NCBI RefSeq assembly: GCF_900114745.1
Contig: NZ_FOUB01000005.1
Coordinates: 78,161 to 142,160, forward strand
Direction of reading: 5' to 3'
DNA: 64,000 bases
DNA from: Nitrosomonas communis
Lineage (GTDB): Bacteria; Pseudomonadota; Gammaproteobacteria; Burkholderiales; Nitrosomonadaceae
Part shown: in pieces, positions 37,173 to 44,511 of the stretch
Numbering within the stretch: the first letter of the stretch is position 1
Layout: each line of letters opens with the position of its first letter
Made by a program: the position numbers and the translations under genes
The notes under the pieces: generated by a model
Database searches by the model: none
What the model saw: only the letters and a program-made list of their open reading frames with translations
Told to the model about the DNA's origin: nothing

Positions 37173-39455
37173 ATGATGCAGCTTTTGCGCGAAGATCTCG
37201 TCATTTCTCCAAAGAAAAATTCTGCTGGATGCTACGTTTTAGATACCAGTGCAGGGAAAGAATATGAATTCGGTATGGTCGAGCAGTTTTTAATCGAGCA
37301 ATTTAGAAAGCCTTATGATCTTGCGTTCGTTCGAAACACAGTCAATTCACAATTTGAGTTGCAGCTCACGTCCGACAACATCAATGAATTCCTTGGCTTG
37401 CTTTCAGAATGGGGATTGCTGGATAGCGGTAAAAATCAAGAGCAAAGAATTCAGTCGAGTACAAAAGAAGACTTGAGAACTTCTCAACCTACTAAAAATG
37501 TAGATGAAGATACTCCATTACAGCGTAACGCTTTGCACTTATTTAACCCAGAAAAATTACTTGACAACCTGCTGAGAATTTTTTCTTTATTCCGCTTTGT
37601 TACGTGGTTAACTCCATTGATTTTTGCTGTAGCCGTTATGACGATTTTATCAAATTGGAATGCTTTTCTTGCTGATTTATCGCTTGCGAATGCACGATTT
37701 GGTTTTTTCGGTAGATTACTTTTCGCAGCCTTGATTCTGAATTTTATCTCACAGATTGCTCGTGGTCTTGTAGCGCGCCATTTCGGATTACTCTCCCCCA
37801 GTTTTAGTCTGTTTTTTTTTCTTGGCTTAGTTCCGCGATTTAATATCCAGATCATATTATCTGATGCTATAACCAGGCGAAACCGGCTTTGGCTAATAGC
37901 AACATCAACATTAGTCAGGCTATGGGTTTTCGCAGGGACATCTCTCATTTGGATCCTTACCCGAACATCAGGCACCTCACTATCAACCATAGCAATCGAA
38001 TTTGCTTGTGTATCTATTATCGGATTGTTGCTCATTGCAAACCCACTTTGGCCTGGGGAAGGAGCAAATTTTCTCTCCACGTGGCTAGAAATCCCGGACA
38101 TGCAGCAACGCTCCCGAAAAGCGTTATGGCGTTTCATTTTTGGACAACCCGATCTTGTCAAGCGTTACTCACGCCATACCTCATTTATGATTCTGCTAGG
38201 CTTAGCAACAGCCATTCTATTCTTGGGGGTAGTCGGCTATATCATTTACCAATTATTTACATACTTAGAGTCCCATTATCATGGGGCTGGTGTTGCGCTG
38301 TTTTTATTTCTTAGTATCTATATAAGTATGGTAATGCGAAGGGGTGCCACAAAAAAACAAATTAATCCTAATGTTGTTTCCATAAAGCAGTCACAAATGA
38401 ACACCATGCATCGAACACCACAATCAGAATCGAAATTACTCCATCATTGGGGTAAATACTTATTGATTTTCATTACAATTGGTTGTCAATTTTTACCTTA
38501 TCAATACGAAACTGGCGGAAATGCAGAAGTTTTTCCATCGGCACGCGTATCTGTAACTGCTGATATTGAGGGCATTATTGAAGAGGTATATTTCAAAGGA
38601 GGGGAAAGAGTTCAGCCTGGAACTGTGCTTGCGCGCATTGCAGATTACAATCAAATCAACCAACTGCATATACTGGATGCTGAAATTGAAGGTAAAAAAT
38701 ATGAAATTGAACGTTACCGGAGTACACCTTCTGTTGAAGATATTAAGCTAGCGGAAAAGAAAATATCAACCGCAAGGCTACATGCGCAATATAGTCAAGA
38801 AAAATTAAAAAAACAAGAATCATTGTTTGAGAAAGGATTTATTTCTTTACAAGCCTTCGAGGACGCGCGTGTAGCAGCGGAGCGAGATGAGCAACTTCTT
38901 GATGAAGCGATCGCAAGTATGAAAGCCCTCAAAGCTCAAATTAACCCGTTCCAAATCAAAACCCTTAAGACAGAATTAGAAAAATTACAACGACAGGCAA
39001 GTTACCATAGAGAAAAGTTACGTCGAACCAATCTAGTTACACCGATTGGAGGACGTATAGTTACCACGGATCTTCAATATCAGCGCAGCAGTTACTTAGA
39101 GGCAGGGAAAAAATTTGCCGATATCGAAGATACAGATACTGTCATAGTGAGAGCAGCTATTCCCGAATCCGATCTCTTTGAGATTTCCGATAAGGCACTA
39201 CTTACATTGAAATTGTATGCTTATCCCAATCGGAAGTTTGAAGGAATAGTGGATGAGATCGAAGTTATCGCAAATACAGCTGACTACGGACGTGTAGTTT
39301 ATGTTAGAGGGCATATATCAAATCCGGATGGGGCAATAAAAACAGGGTTAACTGGTTATGCCAAGATTCAGGGAAATGAAACTATCGTATTGTTTGCTTT
39401 TACGAGAGCGCTTATTCGTTTCGTAACTATCGAGATCTGGTCTTGGCTACCTTGA
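37173..39455 (+). CDS. PqqD-like / degenerate M50 peptidase / HlyD adaptor fusion protein
   Basis: The 760-aa protein has three parts. Residues 1-90 resemble the PqqD-like winged helix found ahead of M50 peptidases (RPDL-like start REDLVISPK, ending FLGLLSEWGLL). Residues about 135-400 hold several membrane segments with the M50 layout, but the zinc motif HExxH is replaced by QIARG in ISQIARGLVARHFG, and the usual NPLxxxDGYY is NPLWPGEGANFLSTWLEIP. So it looks proteolytically inactive. Residues about 425-760 are a HlyD-type membrane-fusion adaptor: a lipoyl half EGIIEEVYFKGGERVQPG, a long coiled-coil hairpin (about 500-600) and RRTNLVTPIGGRIV. It likely links an inner-membrane exporter to the outer membrane. 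It lies divergent from the NRPS; a TolC channel is at 4.8 kb. Confidence 0.82.
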   Translation: MMQLLREDLVISPKKNSAGCYVLDTSAGKEYEFGMVEQFLIEQFRKPYDLAFVRNTVNSQFELQLTSDNINEFLGLLSEWGLLDSGKNQEQRIQSSTKEDLRTSQPTKNVDEDTPLQRNALHLFNPEKLLDNLLRIFSLFRFVTWLTPLIFAVAVMTILSNWNAFLADLSLANARFGFFGRLLFAALILNFISQIARGLVARHFGLLSPSFSLFFFLGLVPRFNIQIILSDAITRRNRLWLIATSTLVRLWVFAGTSLIWILTRTSGTSLSTIAIEFACVSIIGLLLIANPLWPGEGANFLSTWLEIPDMQQRSRKALWRFIFGQPDLVKRYSRHTSFMILLGLATAILFLGVVGYIIYQLFTYLESHYHGAGVALFLFLSIYISMVMRRGATKKQINPNVVSIKQSQMNTMHRTPQSESKLLHHWGKYLLIFITIGCQFLPYQYETGGNAEVFPSARVSVTADIEGIIEEVYFKGGERVQPGTVLARIADYNQINQLHILDAEIEGKKYEIERYRSTPSVEDIKLAEKKISTARLHAQYSQEKLKKQESLFEKGFISLQAFEDARVAAERDEQLLDEAIASMKALKAQINPFQIKTLKTELEKLQRQASYHREKLRRTNLVTPIGGRIVTTDLQYQRSSYLEAGKKFADIEDTDTVIVRAAIPESDLFEISDKALLTLKLYAYPNRKFEGIVDEIEVIANTADYGRVVYVRGHISNPDGAIKTGLTGYAKIQGNETIVLFAFTRALIRFVTIEIWSWLP

Positions 39456-39592
39456 TAAACATCAGGTGCTGTAGTAGATTATTTCAGAATTGTAAAAGCC
39501 TCCGATAGGTTCAATGCATATGCTCATTTCAAGGAAAGAGCGAATAGCGCTAATAAAAGATAAACCTAAGAAACGCTGGTCAACTGCGTTTT

Positions 39593-40417
39593 TTAGGTTA
39601 GAGAAGTAATCCAAATCACTTTGGCAATCATGGCAAGTGCAATACCGCCAGCAAGGGTGGCGAAGCCTTGCTGTAATCTGGGGCCGGCAAGACGCTCGGC
39701 AAATATTCTGCCAAGCAGCATGCCTGCGATCGTACCAGTACAAAAGAATAGGGCCATTGACCATTGCATCGCGCCAATAGCTATTGCTGAAATGACGCCA
39801 GTAGTCGCAATCAATGCGGTAATTGCCAGCGAGGTCGCCATTATGGACAATATGGGAAGATTAGTGATTTTCCTGAGGGCGGGCACGATCACGAATCCTC
39901 CTCCTACGCCCAGCAGACCTGATAGAAAACCTGCTGTGGTGCCTGACAATGCCAATGCTCTGAAACATGGCATTGTCCAAATTAAACGTCCGCTAGCTTT
40001 ATCCACCTGACAAGGAGAAGCGGAATGCTGAATGCTCATCGCATTTTTACCTTCATGCATGCTTTGGCGAAACATATGCTGGGCAACAAAGATAAGTACG
40101 CCAGCAAACAATAAGGTCAAGGATATATTAGGTAAGTGCTGTGCCAGCCATATCCCGGCGGGTGAGGTAAGTGCGCCTATCAAAGCAATGAAACTGGCTG
40201 CCCGGTATCTGACTCTTTTCTGTCTGAACGCCAGCAATGCGCTAATTGCTGCCGACAAGCCGACCGCCAGTAAACCAATGGGAGCAGCTTGTGCTACCGT
40301 CAGGTCCAGGCTAAACATGAGCAATGGCACTGCGATGATAGTGCCACCTGCCCCTGTCAGGGCAAGTACAATGCCGGTAAATGAGCCGAGCAGAATACTG
40401 ATTAAGTTAGCGTCCAT
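39593..40417 (-). CDS. TauE/SafE-type sulfite/organosulfonate exporter family membrane protein
   Basis: A 274-aa integral membrane protein with about eight segments in two repeats; the first repeat begins SFTGIVLALTGAGGTIIAVPLL and the second has GLLGVGGGFVIVPALR, the typical pair of glycine-rich motifs. The family exports sulfite or other sulfur anions. It is the last gene of the sulfide operon, separated by only 7 nt from the PTP-SQR fusion gene, which fits disposal of the sulfite made by persulfide dioxygenase. Confidence 0.9.
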   Translation of the reverse strand: MDANLISILLGSFTGIVLALTGAGGTIIAVPLLMFSLDLTVAQAAPIGLLAVGLSAAISALLAFRQKRVRYRAASFIALIGALTSPAGIWLAQHLPNISLTLLFAGVLIFVAQHMFRQSMHEGKNAMSIQHSASPCQVDKASGRLIWTMPCFRALALSGTTAGFLSGLLGVGGGFVIVPALRKITNLPILSIMATSLAITALIATTGVISAIAIGAMQWSMALFFCTGTIAGMLLGRIFAERLAGPRLQQGFATLAGGIALAMIAKVIWITSLT

Positions 40418-40424
40418 GCGCTGC

Positions 40425-42116
40425 TCAGCTTACACCGGTTGAACGGGTTAGCCATTCACGGCCTTTCAACATGCCGTTCCAGTACAGCCAAGGGAACACT
40501 TTGGCTTTGAGAAACCAGGCGAATCGCCTTGGGACGGTCGGATCGAGCGGAAAAGTGGGTAGCAATTTTCCGCCAAAACCAAATTCGGCCAGAATCACCT
40601 TGCCTTTCTCCACGGTTAGTGGGCAGGCACCGTAGCCGTCGTAAACATCCGGAAGCTCTTTGCCTTCTCTGGCTGCGAGCAGATTATCAGCTACGACCAC
40701 GATTTGTTTTCTGGCAGCGGCTGCCGTTTTGGCATTAGGCGAGGAGCAGGCATCCCCCAGCGAGAAAATATTGGAGTAACGCACATGCTGCAAAGTTTTA
40801 GGATTGACCTCACAGAAGCCTGCCGCATCTGCCAAAGGACTGTTGCTCAGAAAATCCGGCGCGACCTGGGGTGGCGTGACATGCAGCATATCAAATGATT
40901 TATCTACGCGTGAGATTTTGCCTTCACTGTCTTTGATTTCGAAGGTGGCAATTCTGTGGTCACCATCAACTTTTACCAAGTTAGAGTTGAAGACCAGTTT
41001 GGCGTGATAGCGCTGCACATATTTCATCAGTGACGGCACAAAATCAGCTACCCCAAACAGTACTGCGCTAGCGTTATTAAACTCGACCTCGATGCTATCT
41101 AGCACACCTTGATGTAGCCAGTGATCACATGATAGGTACATGGCTTTCTGTGGTGCCCCAGCACATTTGATCGGCATCGGTGGTTGGGTAAACAGCGCCT
41201 TGCCCTTTTTGAGATTTTGCGTCAGCGACCAGGTATAAGGTGCCAATTCGAATTGATAGTTGGAGGTAACGCCATTTTTGCCAAGCGTTTGCTGGATACC
41301 TTCAATTTTTTCCCATGCCAGACGTATGCCTGGGCATACAATCAATTGTTGATAACCGATCCAGCGGTCATCAACCAAATGAACCAGATTCTGGTCTGGA
41401 TCGAAACCGCTCGCTGCCACCTGAATCCATTCTGCTTTCGGTGGAATGACATCAGCCATGTTCCGCACTGTTTCCGCGATTTCAAAAGCCCCTCCGCCGA
41501 CCAGGGTCCAGGCGGGCTGATAATAATGCTTATCACTGGGTTCAATAATAGCGATGCGTAAGGATGGTTGACGATGTAACAGACTGGCCGTGATACCAAT
41601 TCCCGCAGCTCCTCCTCCTACCACCACGATATCAAAAGCATTGCCCCAATTGCACGCAGGTATCACCGGAAGCAGCTTTTCCTCAGCAGGGGGTGGCAGC
41701 GGAGTGGTAGCAGGGGCTTCGCCTGTCCAGCTGCAGGCAGCAGTGACAGTTTCTGTTTCACCTTTTGGTTTTTCCTGTTTTTGTCTGCTCATTTCATACA
41801 GCGCTTTTGGTCGGCTGCCGCTTTTGCAGAAAGCAAGCACAGGTTTTTGTAATTCAATCAGTAGTTTGCGGAATGCTTCGCTTTTTTCGATCGAGACTGC
41901 CCCGATCTCGACCGGCAAATAAACAAATTGAAGACCAAGCGAGCGCGCTGCCTGTTCTAGTTGTGTGCTGGTTGGTTGCGTCTCTCCGCCTTCATAATCG
42001 GGACGGTTGCAGATAACCGATTTATAACCTGCTGCAGCGATTTCTGACAAATCATCCAGACTGATCTGACCAGTAACAGACAGCTTTTCATCCAGTTTGG
42101 TCGTGATTATACCCAT
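40425..42116 (-). CDS. Fusion of DUF442-type phosphatase-like domain with sulfide:quinone oxidoreductase
   Basis: The 563-aa protein joins two functions. Residues about 1-110 are a beta-lactamase-hydrolase-like (DUF442) protein-tyrosine-phosphatase fold with the loop FCKSGSRP (Cys97, Arg102). After a Pro/Glu-rich linker (about 115-155), residues 160-563 form an FAD protein like SQR: DIVVVGGGAAGIGITASLL for FAD binding, the YYQPAW motif, IKCAGAPQKAMYLSCDHW and ANIFSLGDACSSPNAKTAAA at the second FAD site. SQR oxidises sulfide at the membrane and passes electrons to quinone. The gene overlaps the end of the ArsR-type repressor by 29 nt, a coupled operon arrangement. Such fusions are known in proteobacteria; the phosphatase-like half has no settled role. 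Confidence 0.92.
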   Translation of the reverse strand: MGIITTKLDEKLSVTGQISLDDLSEIAAAGYKSVICNRPDYEGGETQPTSTQLEQAARSLGLQFVYLPVEIGAVSIEKSEAFRKLLIELQKPVLAFCKSGSRPKALYEMSRQKQEKPKGETETVTAACSWTGEAPATTPLPPPAEEKLLPVIPACNWGNAFDIVVVGGGAAGIGITASLLHRQPSLRIAIIEPSDKHYYQPAWTLVGGGAFEIAETVRNMADVIPPKAEWIQVAASGFDPDQNLVHLVDDRWIGYQQLIVCPGIRLAWEKIEGIQQTLGKNGVTSNYQFELAPYTWSLTQNLKKGKALFTQPPMPIKCAGAPQKAMYLSCDHWLHQGVLDSIEVEFNNASAVLFGVADFVPSLMKYVQRYHAKLVFNSNLVKVDGDHRIATFEIKDSEGKISRVDKSFDMLHVTPPQVAPDFLSNSPLADAAGFCEVNPKTLQHVRYSNIFSLGDACSSPNAKTAAAARKQIVVVADNLLAAREGKELPDVYDGYGACPLTVEKGKVILAEFGFGGKLLPTFPLDPTVPRRFAWFLKAKVFPWLYWNGMLKGREWLTRSTGVS

Positions 42117-42534
42117 TTTTTTCTCCTCCAGAAGGGATTGGTCTTTTTAGCTTAAGATGACTACTTTTTTGCTGAGGGTGAGGATTGTTATCGGTGCAAT
42201 AAAGGTGATACAGCGTTTGCATAATTTCGAATGCTGCCTGACTGGCGAGGTGGTAATAGATATATTTGCCCTTGCGCTCAGTATTTACGAGCTTTTCTTC
42301 CCGCAGAACGGTAAGTTGCTGTGAAAGGGTCGGTTGCCGGATTCCGAGCGACTGCTCTAGTTCACCCACATTTTTTTCACCTTGTGCGAGCTGGCAAAGA
42401 ATGAGTAAACGATCTTCATTAGCCAGCGCTCTCAGCAAGGCGCACGCCTGTGCAGCAGATGCCCGATTTGACACCATGTCAGTCAAATCAGCAGGATTAG
42501 CTATTTCTTTTTTGGTTAATTGATTGCTCAGCAT
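42088..42534 (-). CDS. BigR/SqrR-type persulfide-responsive ArsR-family repressor
   Basis: A 148-aa winged-helix regulator of the ArsR family. The recognition helix region is ELEQSLGIRQPTLSQQLTVL and the wing RKGKYIYYHL. Cys47 (LLILCQL) and Cys113 (YHLYCTD) are 66 residues apart, the same spacing as the two redox cysteines of BigR (42 and 108), which form a persulfide-derived disulfide. This makes it a sulfide-sensing repressor rather than a metal sensor; the ELCVCDL metal motif of ArsR is absent. It lies between the YeeE pair and the SQR fusion gene and would control this operon and the divergent dioxygenase gene. Confidence 0.9.
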   Translation of the reverse strand: MLSNQLTKKEIANPADLTDMVSNRASAAQACALLRALANEDRLLILCQLAQGEKNVGELEQSLGIRQPTLSQQLTVLREEKLVNTERKGKYIYYHLASQAAFEIMQTLYHLYCTDNNPHPQQKSSHLKLKRPIPSGGEKNGYNHDQTG

Positions 42535-42601
42535 AAAAAGTGTTCAAATTTTCTTGTTTAAAAGGGATTGCAAAAATGTTTTGTGTGGGGTGTGCGTCAG
42601 C

Positions 42602-43045
42602 TTATCCATCTTGTTGCTTGGCCTGGCCGGCACGGTATCGTTCCAGTAGCTCAAAAATAGCCATACCAATCAGCATGGCTGCGACAAATACTATCCCGTG
42701 CAGACTGCCTGTTCCAACCAGCACCAGACCAGGCCCTGGGCAGATGCCTGACATACCCCAGCCGACACCAAATGCCAGACTACCTAATACCAGCCGCTTA
42801 TCAATCACGCGGGAAGTAGGTAGAGAAATGGATGAGCCCAGGAAGGTTTTGCCGCGGCGACGTGCTAAGGCAAAAGCCACCATACCAACGCTGATCGCAC
42901 CCAGCATGACAAATGCCAGTGAGGGGTCCCAGAAGCCGGTCATATCAAGAAATGACAGGACTTTGGCCGGATTTGCCATCTGCGATAAAATCAACCCGAT
43001 GCCAAAGATCAAGCCAGAGAGTAATGCGATGAATATCGTGCTCAT
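42602..43045 (-). CDS. YeeE/YedE-type sulfur transporter, half 2
   Basis: A 147-aa membrane protein with four predicted helices. The conserved cysteine motif is GWGMSGICPGPGLVLVGTG. The YeeE/YedE family takes up or moves sulfur compounds such as thiosulfate or sulfane sulfur. Here the transporter is split in two genes that begin with similar helices; this half lies 25 nt downstream of the other. Both belong to the BigR operon, as in other bacteria. Confidence 0.9.
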   Translation of the reverse strand: MSTIFIALLSGLIFGIGLILSQMANPAKVLSFLDMTGFWDPSLAFVMLGAISVGMVAFALARRRGKTFLGSSISLPTSRVIDKRLVLGSLAFGVGWGMSGICPGPGLVLVGTGSLHGIVFVAAMLIGMAIFELLERYRAGQAKQQDG

Positions 43046-43070
43046 AGGTAGCTCCTTTTCAATAGCGAAA

Positions 43071-43502
43071 TCAGCTCAGAAGATGTCTGATGAGATAAAC
43101 CGTGGCCACGCCTGTGATGATGAATATGAGTGTAGCAACGATCGAACGGGGCGACAGGCGTGATAACCCACATACGCCATGACCGCTGGTACAGCCTGAG
43201 CCATAACGCGTACCCAGACCTACGATCAATCCTGCCAGAGCCATTATTAGGTAGCTGGTATCTATTTGAATGGGGGGTAATTCATTAAACAGTTGCCAGA
43301 TGAAAGGCGCCAGGATGAGTCCTGAAACGAAAGCAAGTCGCCAGCCGATATCACCCTCCTGCAGCCTGAATAAACCGCCGACTATACCGGAAATGCCGGC
43401 AATTCGACCAGCAAGCAATAATAGGATCGCAGTCGCGATACCAATTACCATACCGCCAGCCAGCGCAGATCCGGGTGTGAAGTGTGTCCAATCAATGGTC
43501 AT
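43071..43502 (-). CDS. YeeE/YedE-type sulfur transporter, half 1
   Basis: A 143-aa protein with about four membrane helices and the motif GSGCTSGHGVCGLSRLSPRS, with two cysteines typical of the first half of YeeE. It is the first gene of the minus-strand sulfide operon; its start is 112 nt from the dioxygenase gene start on the plus strand. The GGMVIGIATAILLLLAGRIAGISG helix matches the family. Together with the next gene it should form one transporter. Confidence 0.9.
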   Translation of the reverse strand: MTIDWTHFTPGSALAGGMVIGIATAILLLLAGRIAGISGIVGGLFRLQEGDIGWRLAFVSGLILAPFIWQLFNELPPIQIDTSYLIMALAGLIVGLGTRYGSGCTSGHGVCGLSRLSPRSIVATLIFIITGVATVYLIRHLLS

Positions 43503-43540
43503 GAGAGTTCTCCATGATTTATCTTTATATATAATAATAA

Positions 43541-43569
43541 TTGATATTATGTTAATGAATATATTATAG
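43541..43569 (+). promoter_or_regulatory. Candidate promoter and operator between the sulfide operon and the dioxygenase gene
   Basis: TTGATA (43541-43546) could be a -35 box and TTATAG (43564-43569) a -10 box with 17-bp spacing, reading toward the dioxygenase gene. ATATT-N9-AATAT (43544-43562) is an imperfect palindrome that overlaps the promoter and is a candidate BigR site. The region is very AT-rich, so chance matches are likely. Confidence 0.35.
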
Positions 43570-43614
43570 TCAATTTATATGAATCTATTTGGGCTGAGGA
43601 AAGAGGAGAAAACC

Positions 43615-44475
43615 ATGCAACCAAACATCCAAGCATTTTTTGATCCGGCTACTTGGACGGTGACCTACGTGGTGTTTGATGAGCGAGGTGGAAGTTGTGC
43701 CATTATTGACCCTGTGCTCGATTACGATCCAAAAGCGGGTAGAACGAATACAGCTTCTGCCGATAAATTGATTGCATTCATCCATGAGCAGCTTTTGACT
43801 GTGGGTTGGATTCTCGAAACGCATGCGCATGCCGATCATCTTTCATCTGAGCATTACCTGAAAGGCAAGCTCGGAGGAAAAACGGCGATAGGCGATCACA
43901 TCCCAGCGGTGCAGCAAACTTTCAAGAAGCTGTTCAATATGGAAGCCCAATTTATCCCGGATGGGTCGCAATTCGATCATTTGCTGGCGGATGACGAATC
44001 ATTCAGTGTGGGAAAGTTGACTGGTAAAGCTATTTCAGTTTCGGGGCATACGCCAGCCGACATGGCTTATCAGTTTGAAGATGCCATTTTTATCGGTGAT
44101 AATTTATTTATGCCTGATATAGGCACTGCTCGTGCTGATTTTCCCGGAGGAGATGCACGTCAGCTTTATCGTTCCATCCGTAAATTACTGGATTTCCCCT
44201 CAGAAACTAGACTATTCATGTGCCATGATTATCCGCCCAAAGGTCGTGCTGCTCAGTGGCAAAGCACAGTAGCGGAAGAACGTGCTCATAATATTCATGT
44301 CCATGATGGTATCAGCGAAGAAGAATTTGTTGCTATGCGCACTGCGCGTGATGCGACCCTGGAAATGCCGGTGCTGATGCTGCCTTCCGTACAGTTCAAT
44401 GTGCGCGCAGGTCAAATGCCCCCTGCAGAAGATAACGGGCTTTCTTATTTTAAAATACCGATTAATGTAATTTGA
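43615..44475 (+). CDS. Persulfide dioxygenase (metallo-beta-lactamase fold, ETHE1/Blh-like)
   Basis: Persulfide dioxygenase oxidises glutathione persulfide to sulfite, downstream of SQR. From the ATG at 43615, with a strong AGGAGA ribosome site, the protein has 286 aa. Metal ligands are in THAHADHL (69-76), SGHTPADM, FIGDNLFMPDIG and the CHDYPP region. The reading frame could start 12 codons earlier, but the chosen start has the site. It is divergent from the BigR operon and shares the sulfide theme; the sulfite formed could leave by the TauE-type exporter. The C-terminal part (about 225-286) is typical of the Blh subgroup. Confidence 0.92.
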   Translation: MQPNIQAFFDPATWTVTYVVFDERGGSCAIIDPVLDYDPKAGRTNTASADKLIAFIHEQLLTVGWILETHAHADHLSSEHYLKGKLGGKTAIGDHIPAVQQTFKKLFNMEAQFIPDGSQFDHLLADDESFSVGKLTGKAISVSGHTPADMAYQFEDAIFIGDNLFMPDIGTARADFPGGDARQLYRSIRKLLDFPSETRLFMCHDYPPKGRAAQWQSTVAEERAHNIHVHDGISEEEFVAMRTARDATLEMPVLMLPSVQFNVRAGQMPPAEDNGLSYFKIPINVI

Positions 44476-44511
44476 GCATTTTTAATATGAATGAAGGTGG
44501 AGGGATAAATA

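Noticed and set aside
42540..43163. A 207-codon open frame on the plus strand over the YeeE genes
   Set aside because: Shadow of two well-supported membrane-protein genes on the minus strand.
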